Positions 53,569 through 61,656 of a DNA stretch of 64,000 nucleotides are shown here, piece after piece. The position numbers were made by a program, and so were the translations under genes. Each line of letters opens with the position of its first letter. Position 1 is the first letter of the stretch. Source of the stretch: Bacteroidales bacterium (GTDB lineage: Bacteria; Bacteroidota; Bacteroidia; Bacteroidales; P3); NCBI GenBank assembly GCA_017545365.1, contig JAFWOP010000037.1, positions 1 to 64,000 of the forward strand, written 5' to 3'. The notes under the pieces were generated by a model. That model was given only the letters and a program-made list of their open reading frames with translations, made no database searches and had not been told where the DNA came from.

Positions 53569-56405
53569 TATATTACAACATTTATAATCTTACCAGGAAC
53601 GAATATCACACGTTTGGGCTCCTTGCCGTCGAGCCACTTCTGAGCCAGCGAGTCGGCCTTCATCGCGGCCACTGCTTCCTCCTGACCGATGCCGGCAGGC
53701 AGCTCCAGGGTGAGGCGTACCTTGCCGTTGAACGACACAGGGTATTTGAACATGTCCTGCACCAGATAGGCGGGGTCGTACACAGGCCACTGCGCGTCAC
53801 ACACGCTTCCTTCGCACCCCAGCTGATGGTATAGCTCCTCGGCAATATGTGGTGCGAATGGCGCCAGCAGCACCACCAACTCCTTCAACACCTCGTCGCT
53901 CACGGTTCCCATGCTTCCGAGGTCGTTGGTGCATATCATAAAGGTAGACACCGACGTGTTGAATGAGAAGCGTTCGATGTCCTCGGTTATCTTCTTGATG
54001 GTCTGGTGCAGCACCTTCAGCTGCGCCTTGTCGGCGGGAGCATCAGTGTGGTTATCGAATAGTTTCCAGAACTTCTTCAAGAAGCGGAAGACACCCTCGA
54101 TACCGTTGGTGTCCCACGGCTTGGCCTGCTCCACCGGTCCGAGGAACATCTCATACAGCCTCAACGTGTCCGCACCATAACGCGCCACCAGGTCATCGGG
54201 ATTCTGCACATTGTACATCGATTTGGACATCTTCTCAATCTCCCAGCCGCAGATGTACTTGCCGTCCTCCAGCTCGAAACGGGCGTCGGCAAATTCGGGC
54301 CGCCACTGACGGAACTTGTCAATATCCAGCACGTCGTTGTTCACAATGTTAATGTCCACATGGATGGGCACTGTGTTCTCGGCACGGCCGGGGATATTCT
54401 TCGAGATGAAGAGGTTGCTCGTTTCCTTACTGCGATAGACGAAGTTGCTGCGCCCCTGTATCATGCCTTGGTTGACCAACTTTTGGAAAGGCTCCTGCTT
54501 CACGCTCAGGCCGATGTCGAAGAGGAACTTGTTCCAGAAGCGAGCGTAGATGAGGTGGCCGGTGCCATGCTCGGCGCCACCCACGTAGAGGTCCACATTC
54601 TGCCAGTACTCCACAGCCTCCTTGCTGAAGTAGGCCTTGTCGTTGGTGGGGTCCATATAGCGGAGGTAGTAGCCGCTCGAACCTGCAAAGCCGGGCATAG
54701 TGCTCAACTCCAAGGGGAAGACCGTCCTGTTGTCTATCTTGGCGGTCTCCACCACGCAGCGGGCGGCCTCATCCCAAGCCCACACGGCGGCATGGCCCAG
54801 CGGGGGTTCGCCAGTGGCGGTAGGCTTGAAGTCCTTCACCTCGGGCAGCAGCAGGGGCAGACACTCTTCGGGTATGGTATAGGGGCGGTTATTCTTGTAG
54901 TAGATGGGGAAAGGCTCGCCCCAATAGCGCTGGCGGCTGAAGATGGCGTCGCGCAGACGGTAGTTGACCGTACGGCTGCCTATGCCCATTTCCTCAATCT
55001 TGTCGATGACGGCGGCCATGGCGTCCTTGACCTTCATGCCGGTCACGAAGCCGCTGTTGACGCTGTAGCCTGTCTTGGCATCCATGCTCTCGGTCCATGT
55101 GGCGGGGTCGCTGAGCTGGTTGGGGTCGAGGGCGACGACCTGACGGATGGGCAGTCCGAAATGGCGTGCAAAGGCAAAGTCGCGGCTGTCGTGCGCCGGC
55201 ACCGCCATGATGGCACCCGTGCCGTAGCCCGCCAGCACATAGTCGCTCACCCAAATGGGGATGCGCTCACCCGTGAGGGGGTTCACCGCAAAGGCCCCAG
55301 TGAATACGCCGCTCACCTTCTTCACCTCGGCCTGCCGCTCGCGCTCGGAACGGTTCTTGGCCCATGCCACGTAGGCTTCCACCTCCTCGCGTTGCTCGGG
55401 AGTGGTAACCTGCCCTATCATCTCATGCTCGGGGCAGAGCACCATGAACGTCACGCCGAAAATGGTGTCAGGCCGGGTGGTGAAAATCTCAAACGCGCTC
55501 TCCGCGTGGGTCTCTATCTGGCCCATGAGAATCTCTTCAGGGCTTGTGGCCTCGTTTTTGGCGAGAGGGAACCACACCGCCGCGCCTTCGCTGCGGCCTA
55601 TCCAGTTGCGCTGTATCTCTTTCAGACTGTCGGTCCACTCCACCTCGTTCAAACCGTCCACCAGCCGTTGGGCGTAGGCAGTGATGCGGAGGCTCCACTG
55701 GCGCATCAGTTTGCGTGTCACTGGGTAGCCGCCACGCACGCTGAGGCCGTTCACCACCTCGTCGTTGGCCAGCACTGTACCCAGGGCGGGACACCAGTTC
55801 ACCGGTATGTCGGCCAGATAGGCGAGGCGGTAGCTCATCAGGTAGTCCTGCCGCTCCTCTTCGCTCATCTCTTTCCAAGGCTTGCCGCCCTGTGTTGTCA
55901 CCTCGCCGCTCTCCAGCCTATCAACCAAATGGCTGATGGGCATGGCCTTGTCGAGCTCGGTGTCATAGTAGTGGTTGAAGAGCTGGATGAAAGTCCACTG
56001 CGTCCATTTGTAATACTTGGGGTCGCAGGTGCGCACCTCACGCTCCCAGTCGAAACTGAAGCCCATCTTGTCGAGCTGCTCGCGGTAGCGTGCGATGTTC
56101 TTTTCCGTAGTGATGGCGGGGTGCTGCCCCGTCTGGATGGCGTACTGCTCAGCGGGCAGGCCGTAGGCATCATAGCCCATGGGGTGCAAGACATTAAAAC
56201 CCCTCAGCCGCTTGTAGCGGGCGAAGATGTCGCTGGCAATATATCCCAGCGGATGTCCCACATGCAGACCCGCACCCGACGGGTAGGGGAACATGTCGAG
56301 GACATAAAAATGAGGCTTGTCGGAGTTGTTCAAGCAGCGATAAGTATGCTGCTCGCGCCAATACTTTTGCCACTTGGGCTCAATTTCGGAAAAGTTATAA
56401 TCCAT
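53568..56405 (-). CDS. leuS: Leucine--tRNA ligase
   Basis: 945-residue class I synthetase with HIGH-type [14 protein letters not shown], the CP1 editing domain ([20 protein letters not shown]), the KMSKS loop (EKMSKSMYN) and a C-terminal tail. It charges tRNA-Leu and edits mischarged products. It heads the operon leuS-nusB-DUF1573-yajC-ybbR-coaE. Confidence 0.97.
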   Translation of the reverse strand: MDYNFSEIEPKWQKYWREQHTYRCLNNSDKPHFYVLDMFPYPSGAGLHVGHPLGYIASDIFARYKRLRGFNVLHPMGYDAYGLPAEQYAIQTGQHPAITTEKNIARYREQLDKMGFSFDWEREVRTCDPKYYKWTQWTFIQLFNHYYDTELDKAMPISHLVDRLESGEVTTQGGKPWKEMSEEERQDYLMSYRLAYLADIPVNWCPALGTVLANDEVVNGLSVRGGYPVTRKLMRQWSLRITAYAQRLVDGLNEVEWTDSLKEIQRNWIGRSEGAAVWFPLAKNEATSPEEILMGQIETHAESAFEIFTTRPDTIFGVTFMVLCPEHEMIGQVTTPEQREEVEAYVAWAKNRSERERQAEVKKVSGVFTGAFAVNPLTGERIPIWVSDYVLAGYGTGAIMAVPAHDSRDFAFARHFGLPIRQVVALDPNQLSDPATWTESMDAKTGYSVNSGFVTGMKVKDAMAAVIDKIEEMGIGSRTVNYRLRDAIFSRQRYWGEPFPIYYKNNRPYTIPEECLPLLLPEVKDFKPTATGEPPLGHAAVWAWDEAARCVVETAKIDNRTVFPLELSTMPGFAGSSGYYLRYMDPTNDKAYFSKEAVEYWQNVDLYVGGAEHGTGHLIYARFWNKFLFDIGLSVKQEPFQKLVNQGMIQGRSNFVYRSKETSNLFISKNIPGRAENTVPIHVDINIVNNDVLDIDKFRQWRPEFADARFELEDGKYICGWEIEKMSKSMYNVQNPDDLVARYGADTLRLYEMFLGPVEQAKPWDTNGIEGVFRFLKKFWKLFDNHTDAPADKAQLKVLHQTIKKITEDIERFSFNTSVSTFMICTNDLGSMGTVSDEVLKELVVLLAPFAPHIAEELYHQLGCEGSVCDAQWPVYDPAYLVQDMFKYPVSFNGKVRLTLELPAGIGQEEAVAAMKADSLAQKWLDGKEPKRVIFVPGKIINVVI

Positions 56406-56471
56406 AGTTCTCTTCAGTTATCCTTTGTGCAATAACAGATTACGCAGCCAACACTGAATGTTGTGAAACTG

Positions 56472-56479
56472 CAAAGATA
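56472..56479 (-). promoter_or_regulatory. -7 promoter element of the leuS operon
   Basis: TATCTTTG on the minus strand, 67 nt before the leuS ATG. Confidence 0.65.
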
Positions 56480-56514
56480 CGAAATATATTTGTATTTTTG
56501 GATTTTAAAAGTAA

Positions 56515-56722
56515 GATTTAACATGATTGCTTGATTGTTTTATTGTTTGAGTAATTTGACCGCGGCAGCAAATTCTCAATTCTCAATTCATACCACTCAA
56601 GCATTTACACATTCAAGGATTCAAGCATTAACATGATTGCTTGATTGTTTGAATAATTGGTTAGAGGTTAGAGGGGGCGGCAGCAAATTCTCAATTCTCA
56701 ATTCATAAAGCGGCAGCCATAA
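56515..56722. repeat. Low-complexity intergenic module array (D2)
   Basis: AACATGATTGCTTGATTGTTT occurs twice, with CAGCAAATTCTCAATTCTCAA twice and GGTTAGAGGTTAGAGG once. Nothing gene-like lies between 56406 and 56724 except the leuS promoter. Confidence 0.75.
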
Positions 56723-56724
56723 TA

Positions 56725-57183
56725 CTACAGCCGGTAGTGTTCCAAGCGGTGCTGTGCCAGCTGCTCGTAGCGGGTGCCGGGCTTGCCATAATTGGCATAG
56801 GGGTGTATGGCAATGCCGCCGCGGGGGGTGAAGATGCCCTTCACCTCCAGATAGCGCGGCTCCATCAGCTTCACCAAGTCCTTCATTATCGTGTTCACGC
56901 AGTCTTCGTGAAAGTCGCCGTGGTTGCGGAACGAAAAGAGGTACAGCTTCAAACTCTTGCTCTCTACCATTCTGTGGTCGGGGATATACATGATGCGTAT
57001 CTCCGCAAAGTCAGGCTGCCCTGTAATGGGGCATAGCGTGGTGAATTCAGGGCATAGGAACTCCACCCAGTAGTCGTGGTCGGGGTGCATGTTCTCAAAT
57101 GTTTCCAGTACTTCGGGCGCATAGTCGGTGCTGTATTCCACCTTGTGGCCCAGCTGCTGCAGGTTATCCTTCGTTCTGTCCAT
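56725..57183 (-). CDS. queF: NADPH-dependent 7-cyano-7-deazaguanine reductase
   Basis: Reduces preQ0 to preQ1 in queuosine biosynthesis. 152 residues from the ATG at 57183. [19 protein letters not shown] holds the catalytic Cys and Asp, and [20 protein letters not shown] is the QueF signature. A start at 57225 would extend further into the transporter gene; the chosen start overlaps it by 20 nt, showing coupled translation. Confidence 0.94.
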   Translation of the reverse strand: MDRTKDNLQQLGHKVEYSTDYAPEVLETFENMHPDHDYWVEFLCPEFTTLCPITGQPDFAEIRIMYIPDHRMVESKSLKLYLFSFRNHGDFHEDCVNTIMKDLVKLMEPRYLEVKGIFTPRGGIAIHPYANYGKPGTRYEQLAQHRLEHYRL

Positions 57184-57862
57184 TTTTCTTACCTTTGAAA
57201 ATATTATACGAAATACCCAAGTCAAACACGTCGGTGTTCTCCTTCTTCTTCACCGCACGCACCACGCGCACGGTGATGGGTAGCACTATCAGCTCATAGG
57301 CGGTCTTCAGCCCCACCTGCCACAGCACAAAGCTAGGCATCACCTCCCACGGCACAATCCCTGCCAACGCAATGGGGAAGAAAATCATCGAGTCGCACAG
57401 CTCGCCAGCCAGCGTACTCGCCACGGCGCGCATCACAAACCAGCGTCCCTCCATCGACACCTTCATCTTCGACATCACGGCGGCATTGACAAACGAGCCC
57501 ACCAGGAATGCCAAGAACGATGCCACCGCCACCCTCGGCGCCAGGCCGAAGATAGAGTGGAAATTCTCTACATTGTCGCCCACACCGGGAAGCACGTCGA
57601 CCGCCGCGCCAAGCATCACGAACAAGAAATTCATCCCGAATGCCGTCCAAATCAGCATCCTCGCCCTGCGGAAACCCCACACCTCGGCCACCACATCGTT
57701 GATGATGTAACTGATGGGGAACACCAATAAGGCACCTGTGAAATTGACTGGCCCGAAGCTGAACTGCTTCAAGGCAAAAAGGTTTGCTGCCATCAGGCAG
57801 GTGGTGAAAAGCGTGGCCATCACGGCAAAAAGCACGCTCACCTGTTGCGTCTTCTTTTGCAT
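57164..57862 (-). CDS. yhhQ: Queuosine precursor transporter (YhhQ/VUT family)
   Basis: 232-residue membrane protein with about six helices. Family motifs: [40 protein letters not shown] with the conserved Asp/Glu, and [13 protein letters not shown]. YhhQ imports preQ0/preQ1. Overlap with queF and a preQ1 riboswitch directly upstream make the substrate assignment strong. Confidence 0.93.
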   Translation of the reverse strand: MQKKTQQVSVLFAVMATLFTTCLMAANLFALKQFSFGPVNFTGALLVFPISYIINDVVAEVWGFRRARMLIWTAFGMNFLFVMLGAAVDVLPGVGDNVENFHSIFGLAPRVAVASFLAFLVGSFVNAAVMSKMKVSMEGRWFVMRAVASTLAGELCDSMIFFPIALAGIVPWEVMPSFVLWQVGLKTAYELIVLPITVRVVRAVKKKENTDVFDLGISYNIFKGKKNGQNEG

Positions 57863-57865
57863 TAT

Positions 57866-57900
57866 CTTGTTTTGTTAAAGGGGGTTAGCAAGTACCCCTG
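57866..57900 (-). ncRNA. PreQ1-I riboswitch
   Basis: On the minus strand the leader reads CAGGGGTACTTGCTAACCCC and then CTTTAACAAAACAAG. P1 is AGGGG/CCCCT. CTTG (57892-57889) in the loop can pair with CAAG (57869-57866) to form the H-type pseudoknot, and TTAACAAAAC is the A-rich tail that contacts preQ1. This closely matches the type 2 aptamer of Thermoanaerobacter tengcongensis. The 3' end is 3 nt from the yhhQ ATG, so ligand binding should hide the translation start. The -7 element at 57918 leaves a leader just long enough to contain it. Confidence 0.93.
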
Positions 57901-57917
57901 GGGTTAATAATCCGCTG

Positions 57918-57925
57918 CAAAGATA
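57918..57925 (-). promoter_or_regulatory. -7 promoter element of yhhQ-queF
   Basis: TATCTTTG on the minus strand, 18 nt upstream of the riboswitch. Confidence 0.7.
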
Positions 57926-57959
57926 CGAACATTTTTTGATTCAGACACAAACACTTGAA

Positions 57960-58090
57960 ATAATGTGTTAATTCGTTAATGAGTTAATGCTTGAGTGGCT
58001 GGCACCTTATGAATTGAGAATTGAGAATTTGCTGCCGCACCCTCTAACCTTTAACCCCTAACCAATTATTCAGACAATCAAACATTTTAC
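57960..58090. repeat. Low-complexity intergenic module array (D3), left flank of secreted pair copy b
   Basis: TTAATTCGTTAATGAGTTAA, GCTTGAGTGGCTGG, AATTGAGAATTGAGAATTTG, CTGCCGCACCCTCTAACC and CCAATTATTCAGACAATCAA. The last parts recur in the same order at 61264-61530. Confidence 0.75.
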
Positions 58091-58135
58091 TTCATATTTT
58101 TTTCTAATAATTGATTTTTTTGTGTATCTTTGCAA
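58081..58135 (+). promoter_or_regulatory. Promoter block of secreted pair copy b (duplicated at 61524)
   Basis: Contains TACTTCATATTTT, AATTGATTTTTTTGTG and the -7 element TATCTTTG at 58125-58132. Nearly the same 53-55 bases occur at 61524-61576. Confidence 0.75.
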
Positions 58136-58204
58136 AGAGTAAGCATCCACCAACACCACACACAATCAATTAATGCTCAACACCATTCATCAATAAAAAA
58201 ACAC

Positions 58205-59959
58205 ATGGCAACCTTTTTTAAACACATTATTGCAATTCTCCTTATCTTTGCCGCACAAGCCGGTTATGGACAAGCCCATTTGGGAGACCTCTTCATGGCG
58301 CAACAAGATGTGAAATCGAACAAGTCCATCACCCGTGCATGGAAGAATCAGGCGCAGATTACCTATATTGAAGATATTGAGTATGACCCCTATGACGCAT
58401 CCACGATTGTCAGCTCCACCATAAAGTTTGTCTATTACGACCCGACAGGCACCACCTACAAAGTGGCAGAATTAGACAACAGCCATTGGCCACGCATCAC
58501 CGACATGGAGATATTGGACGACACACTCTATTTCTGCGGCTATGCCAACATTCCAGCATCCAGTGCAACTCCTAATTATGTGGGCTATATTGGCTATTTC
58601 TGTATTCCCCAATTGTTTGACGGCACTGGCGTGATTCATGCGCTGACTTTTAACCAACAGCCTAAAGACCCTGATTCGCCTCATTGCTATATTACGGAAC
58701 CCTGTAGACTTGAGGTGTTCAAGGCGGACAATGGCATCCATCTGGTATGCACTGGAGGCTGGAGCAATAGGTCTGACTCCTTGGTAAACGCAGGCTGCTT
58801 TGTTGCGGATGTGGCTCATTCCTTCGCAACTAACAACTGGTGGTATTATCTTCATACCAACAACGGTATGGAACAATTTACCGACATTGCAGTGACCGAC
58901 AATTATGTCGTAACCGTTGCACCAAAAATCAACCACAAAGCACTCTATATACGGATTTTCAACAAACCTCAGCATGTGAGCATCAACCCGACTGCCCCAG
59001 AACGAGACCCTTCCATCTTCGATCTGTCTTACCAGAACCCACCCTACTACAGTTATTGTTTTACATGGTCTGACCTTGTTGGCATCACTATTTTCCCTAA
59101 CCCGACGGTAATTGCCTATCCTAATGTCATTCATATAAATGGTGACACCTTCGCACTGTCATATCTCACATATGCATGGAACGACCGCCACGAGTACGGG
59201 CCGACGGTTAAAGTCATCGACATTGCTGACATGCTTCATGTCACACCCAATAACAGCGGAAGTGGAGGAATCCCAGTAATTGTGGACCCGCCTTCCCCTC
59301 CTTATGACCCCGGCCCCCCCGTTGCACCATCTGGTCCCGACGACCCTGGTACAGGCTACAACCCCGACCCCAACCTCCCATCTTATACGCCCGACACCGT
59401 GCGGATTCACTACAACAGATATATCGACTTGCAAAACCATGAGAGGTACAACAACCCGATTAATCTAATGTGGGCAGTAGAATCCATGTCCTATGATTCT
59501 GCAAAACGATGTGTCGTACTGCTGGAACGCGAAAGTTATGCCCCAGGCTTTCTTAGCGACAACTTTGCTTTGGATGCATTCTACATACAGCAACCCACCG
59601 CCCCTGCCGAACGGTATCATCTTTACGAACCTGACTTACCCCTTTACTCTCTGTCGGAAGGACTGAATCCCAAGGAATTCTGCATTTCAGGAAACAGTGT
59701 TCCCGAAAGTACAAGCGACCTTCTTCTCGGCCTGATAAGTCTGGCCCAAAATGATTGTGTTGAACAAAATGACGACATCCCCACCCGCTACAATCTCGGT
59801 ACGATGGAAGACATTATCAAAAGCCCAAACAACAGCTCAGAATTTGGATTTAATAGAATTCTCCTCACTGACACATTCACGATGTTTGCTGCATTTAACC
59901 CAATCGTTCTATACCCTGTAATCCGTTCCTATAACATAGAAGACCTATGCCGACCCTAA
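58205..59959 (+). CDS. Secreted protein of unknown function (first gene of secreted pair, copy b)
   Basis: 584 residues from the ATG at 58205 (MATFFKHIIAILLIFAAQAG, a signal peptide). The TTG-started frame from 58130 begins inside the promoter and is rejected. Beta-rich segments resembling those of the protein at 37316 (ILDDTLYFCGYA, IAVTDNYVVTVA) precede a Pro/Gly/Asp-rich linker near residues 357-400 (PPSPPYDPGPP) and a C-terminal segment. Possibly a propeller fold; no named family. A/T-rich (23 of 60 bases G/C at 59041-59100). Its T9SS-sorted partner starts 13 nt downstream. Confidence 0.68.
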   Translation: MATFFKHIIAILLIFAAQAGYGQAHLGDLFMAQQDVKSNKSITRAWKNQAQITYIEDIEYDPYDASTIVSSTIKFVYYDPTGTTYKVAELDNSHWPRITDMEILDDTLYFCGYANIPASSATPNYVGYIGYFCIPQLFDGTGVIHALTFNQQPKDPDSPHCYITEPCRLEVFKADNGIHLVCTGGWSNRSDSLVNAGCFVADVAHSFATNNWWYYLHTNNGMEQFTDIAVTDNYVVTVAPKINHKALYIRIFNKPQHVSINPTAPERDPSIFDLSYQNPPYYSYCFTWSDLVGITIFPNPTVIAYPNVIHINGDTFALSYLTYAWNDRHEYGPTVKVIDIADMLHVTPNNSGSGGIPVIVDPPSPPYDPGPPVAPSGPDDPGTGYNPDPNLPSYTPDTVRIHYNRYIDLQNHERYNNPINLMWAVESMSYDSAKRCVVLLERESYAPGFLSDNFALDAFYIQQPTAPAERYHLYEPDLPLYSLSEGLNPKEFCISGNSVPESTSDLLLGLISLAQNDCVEQNDDIPTRYNLGTMEDIIKSPNNSSEFGFNRILLTDTFTMFAAFNPIVLYPVIRSYNIEDLCRP

Positions 59960-59972
59960 ATTGTTAATCATC

Positions 59973-61265
59973 ATGAAAAAGACAGTTCTTGCCCTTATAT
60001 TTATCCTCAGCTGCAAAATGCTTCTGGCACAGACCCCACACCCCATGGACACCATCGTGGGACGTGAACCCACCTATTTTTATCAGTTCTGGTTTGATTC
60101 AGCCAATTTTCACAACACCACGCAAAGATGCAAAATAAGCCTTCGTATTGCGGAACCCACTGAAATTGCAAAATACAATTACACCGATTCCACATTGAAG
60201 GTGGTTGGGGTGGCGGCCTATTCTATGTCCGAATACGTCCCCGACCCTCCCGCGCCCTGTTATGCCCAATGTGCCGACACCTCTTTTGACAACTGGTATG
60301 AAAACCTAATCCTTTACAAACCAACCGACACGGGTATGGCTATGCTGGCATCCGGACCATACAATGTTCGCGACACCTCCCGTATGATGAAATTGTTCAG
60401 AAACCAAAGTACGGACTCGATAGAAGTAGTCTACCTCCCTATTTACGAAGTCTATTTCGATGAGCCCATCATGGTCACCGACTCCTTTTACGTGGCCACC
60501 ACCAACTATCATGGGGTGGTAGACTCACAGACTATGACATATCCCGGTCCTCACGCATACAGCTGTTATTATTGTTCTTGGTATGGTGGGGAAGGGGCGA
60601 CATGCTACCCACAGCGTTTTATGGCTAAGGGAACTTGGAACAATTTTATCTGGGAATACCATTATCAAGACATGCTCTGGCTGATTTTCCCCATAATCGA
60701 CACCACGCAGCCCATCCCCGAAGTATGCGAGCCGCCTGTCGGCCTCCACATCCAATGGCAGGACTCCGCCGGGGTGCTGCTGGCTTGGGAACCCGACAGC
60801 AGCAACCGCTCGTGGGTCGTGGCATATGGGCCAGCCGTGGACGACCCCGAAGGCTATACCCCCCTCGCCACCAATTCGCCCGAATACACCTTGCACCACC
60901 TCACCCCCGAAACCGAATATGCCGCCCGTGTGCGCGCCGTCTGCTTCGACGACAACGCCTATAGCGAATGGGGCGACACCATCCATTTCACCTGCGTAGG
61001 CAACCCCGTAGCCATTCCCTCCTCCGATGCCCCTGCCGACGGCATCCGCCTACACCCCAACCCCGCCCGCAACGAGGTCACGATACACTCCGACTACCCA
61101 CTCCGCCATGTGGCAGTCTTCGACATCAGTGGCCACAAGGTATTGGAACTGACAATCCACGGACGAGCCGCCCGTGTCCCCACCCACACACTCCCCTCGG
61201 GCAACTATATCGTCAACATCACCACCACCCGCGGCACCAGCAGCTCAAAACTGACCATCGAGTAA
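59973..61265 (+). CDS. T9SS type A sorting-domain protein with FN3 (second gene of secreted pair, copy b)
   Basis: 430 residues from the ATG at 59973 (MKKTVLALIFILSCKMLLAQ). A passenger of about 240 residues matches the protein at 36169 in motif order (VYFDEPIMVTDSFYVATTNY; a Cys-rich YSCYYCSWYGG segment). An FN3 domain follows (CEPPVGLHIQWQDSAGVLLA to AVCFDDNAYSEWG), then a T9SS domain (LHPNPARNEVTIHS to SSKLTIE). The copy at 36169 lacks FN3. G/C content jumps within the gene: 27 of 60 at 60361-60420 against 35 of 60 at 61081-61140. Confidence 0.85.
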   Translation: MKKTVLALIFILSCKMLLAQTPHPMDTIVGREPTYFYQFWFDSANFHNTTQRCKISLRIAEPTEIAKYNYTDSTLKVVGVAAYSMSEYVPDPPAPCYAQCADTSFDNWYENLILYKPTDTGMAMLASGPYNVRDTSRMMKLFRNQSTDSIEVVYLPIYEVYFDEPIMVTDSFYVATTNYHGVVDSQTMTYPGPHAYSCYYCSWYGGEGATCYPQRFMAKGTWNNFIWEYHYQDMLWLIFPIIDTTQPIPEVCEPPVGLHIQWQDSAGVLLAWEPDSSNRSWVVAYGPAVDDPEGYTPLATNSPEYTLHHLTPETEYAARVRAVCFDDNAYSEWGDTIHFTCVGNPVAIPSSDAPADGIRLHPNPARNEVTIHSDYPLRHVAVFDISGHKVLELTIHGRAARVPTHTLPSGNYIVNITTTRGTSSSKLTIE

Positions 61266-61530
61266 ATTGAGAATTGAGAATTTGCTGCCGCCCCCTCTAA
61301 CCTCTAACCAATTGAATTGAGAATTGAGAACTGATTGCTTGAATGCTTGAGCCGAAGGCTGCGAACACCGCTGAAAAAAGTTAATAAAGTGAGTCAATGT
61401 GATAATGCTTGAGTAATTTGACCGTGCCAGCACTCAAGCATTTACACAATCAGACAATCAAGCAATCCCTTTAACCTCTAACCTCTAACCAATTATTCAA
61501 GCAATCAGACAATCAAACAATCAAACATTA
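61264..61530. repeat. Low-complexity intergenic module array (D4), right flank of secreted pair copy b
   Basis: AATTGAGAATTGAGAATTTG, CTGCCGCCCCCTCTAACC, CTTGAATGCTTGAG, CAAGCAATCAGACAATCAAA and others. It includes a longer version of the block at 57960-58090. I see no gene between 61266 and 61656. Confidence 0.75.
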
Positions 61531-61576
61531 TACTTCATATTTTCTTGTAATTGATTTTTTTTGTGTATCTTTGCAA
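61524..61576 (+). promoter_or_regulatory. Promoter block of the DUF349 gene (duplicate of 58081)
   Basis: -7 element TATCTTTG at 61566-61573, preceded by TTGATTTTTTTTGTG. Nearly identical to the block at 58081-58135. Confidence 0.75.
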
Positions 61577-61609
61577 TGCCTACCAATGGCATAGTTAACC
61601 CTTTTTAAA

Positions 61610-61632
61610 GTCTGTAACACCATGTTACAGAC
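61610..61632 (+). promoter_or_regulatory. Hairpin in the DUF349 leader
   Basis: Perfect 9-bp stem GTCTGTAAC/GTTACAGAC with a 5-nt loop, 24 nt upstream of the start codon. No T-run follows, so it may be an RNA stability or regulatory element; a protein-binding palindrome is equally possible. Confidence 0.45.
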
Positions 61633-61656
61633 CTCATTCTAAACACAACATCTATT

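Noticed and set aside
54360..56435. 691-codon open frame antisense to leuS
   Set aside because: Shadow of leuS; the true protein has complete synthetase motifs and the antisense product has none.
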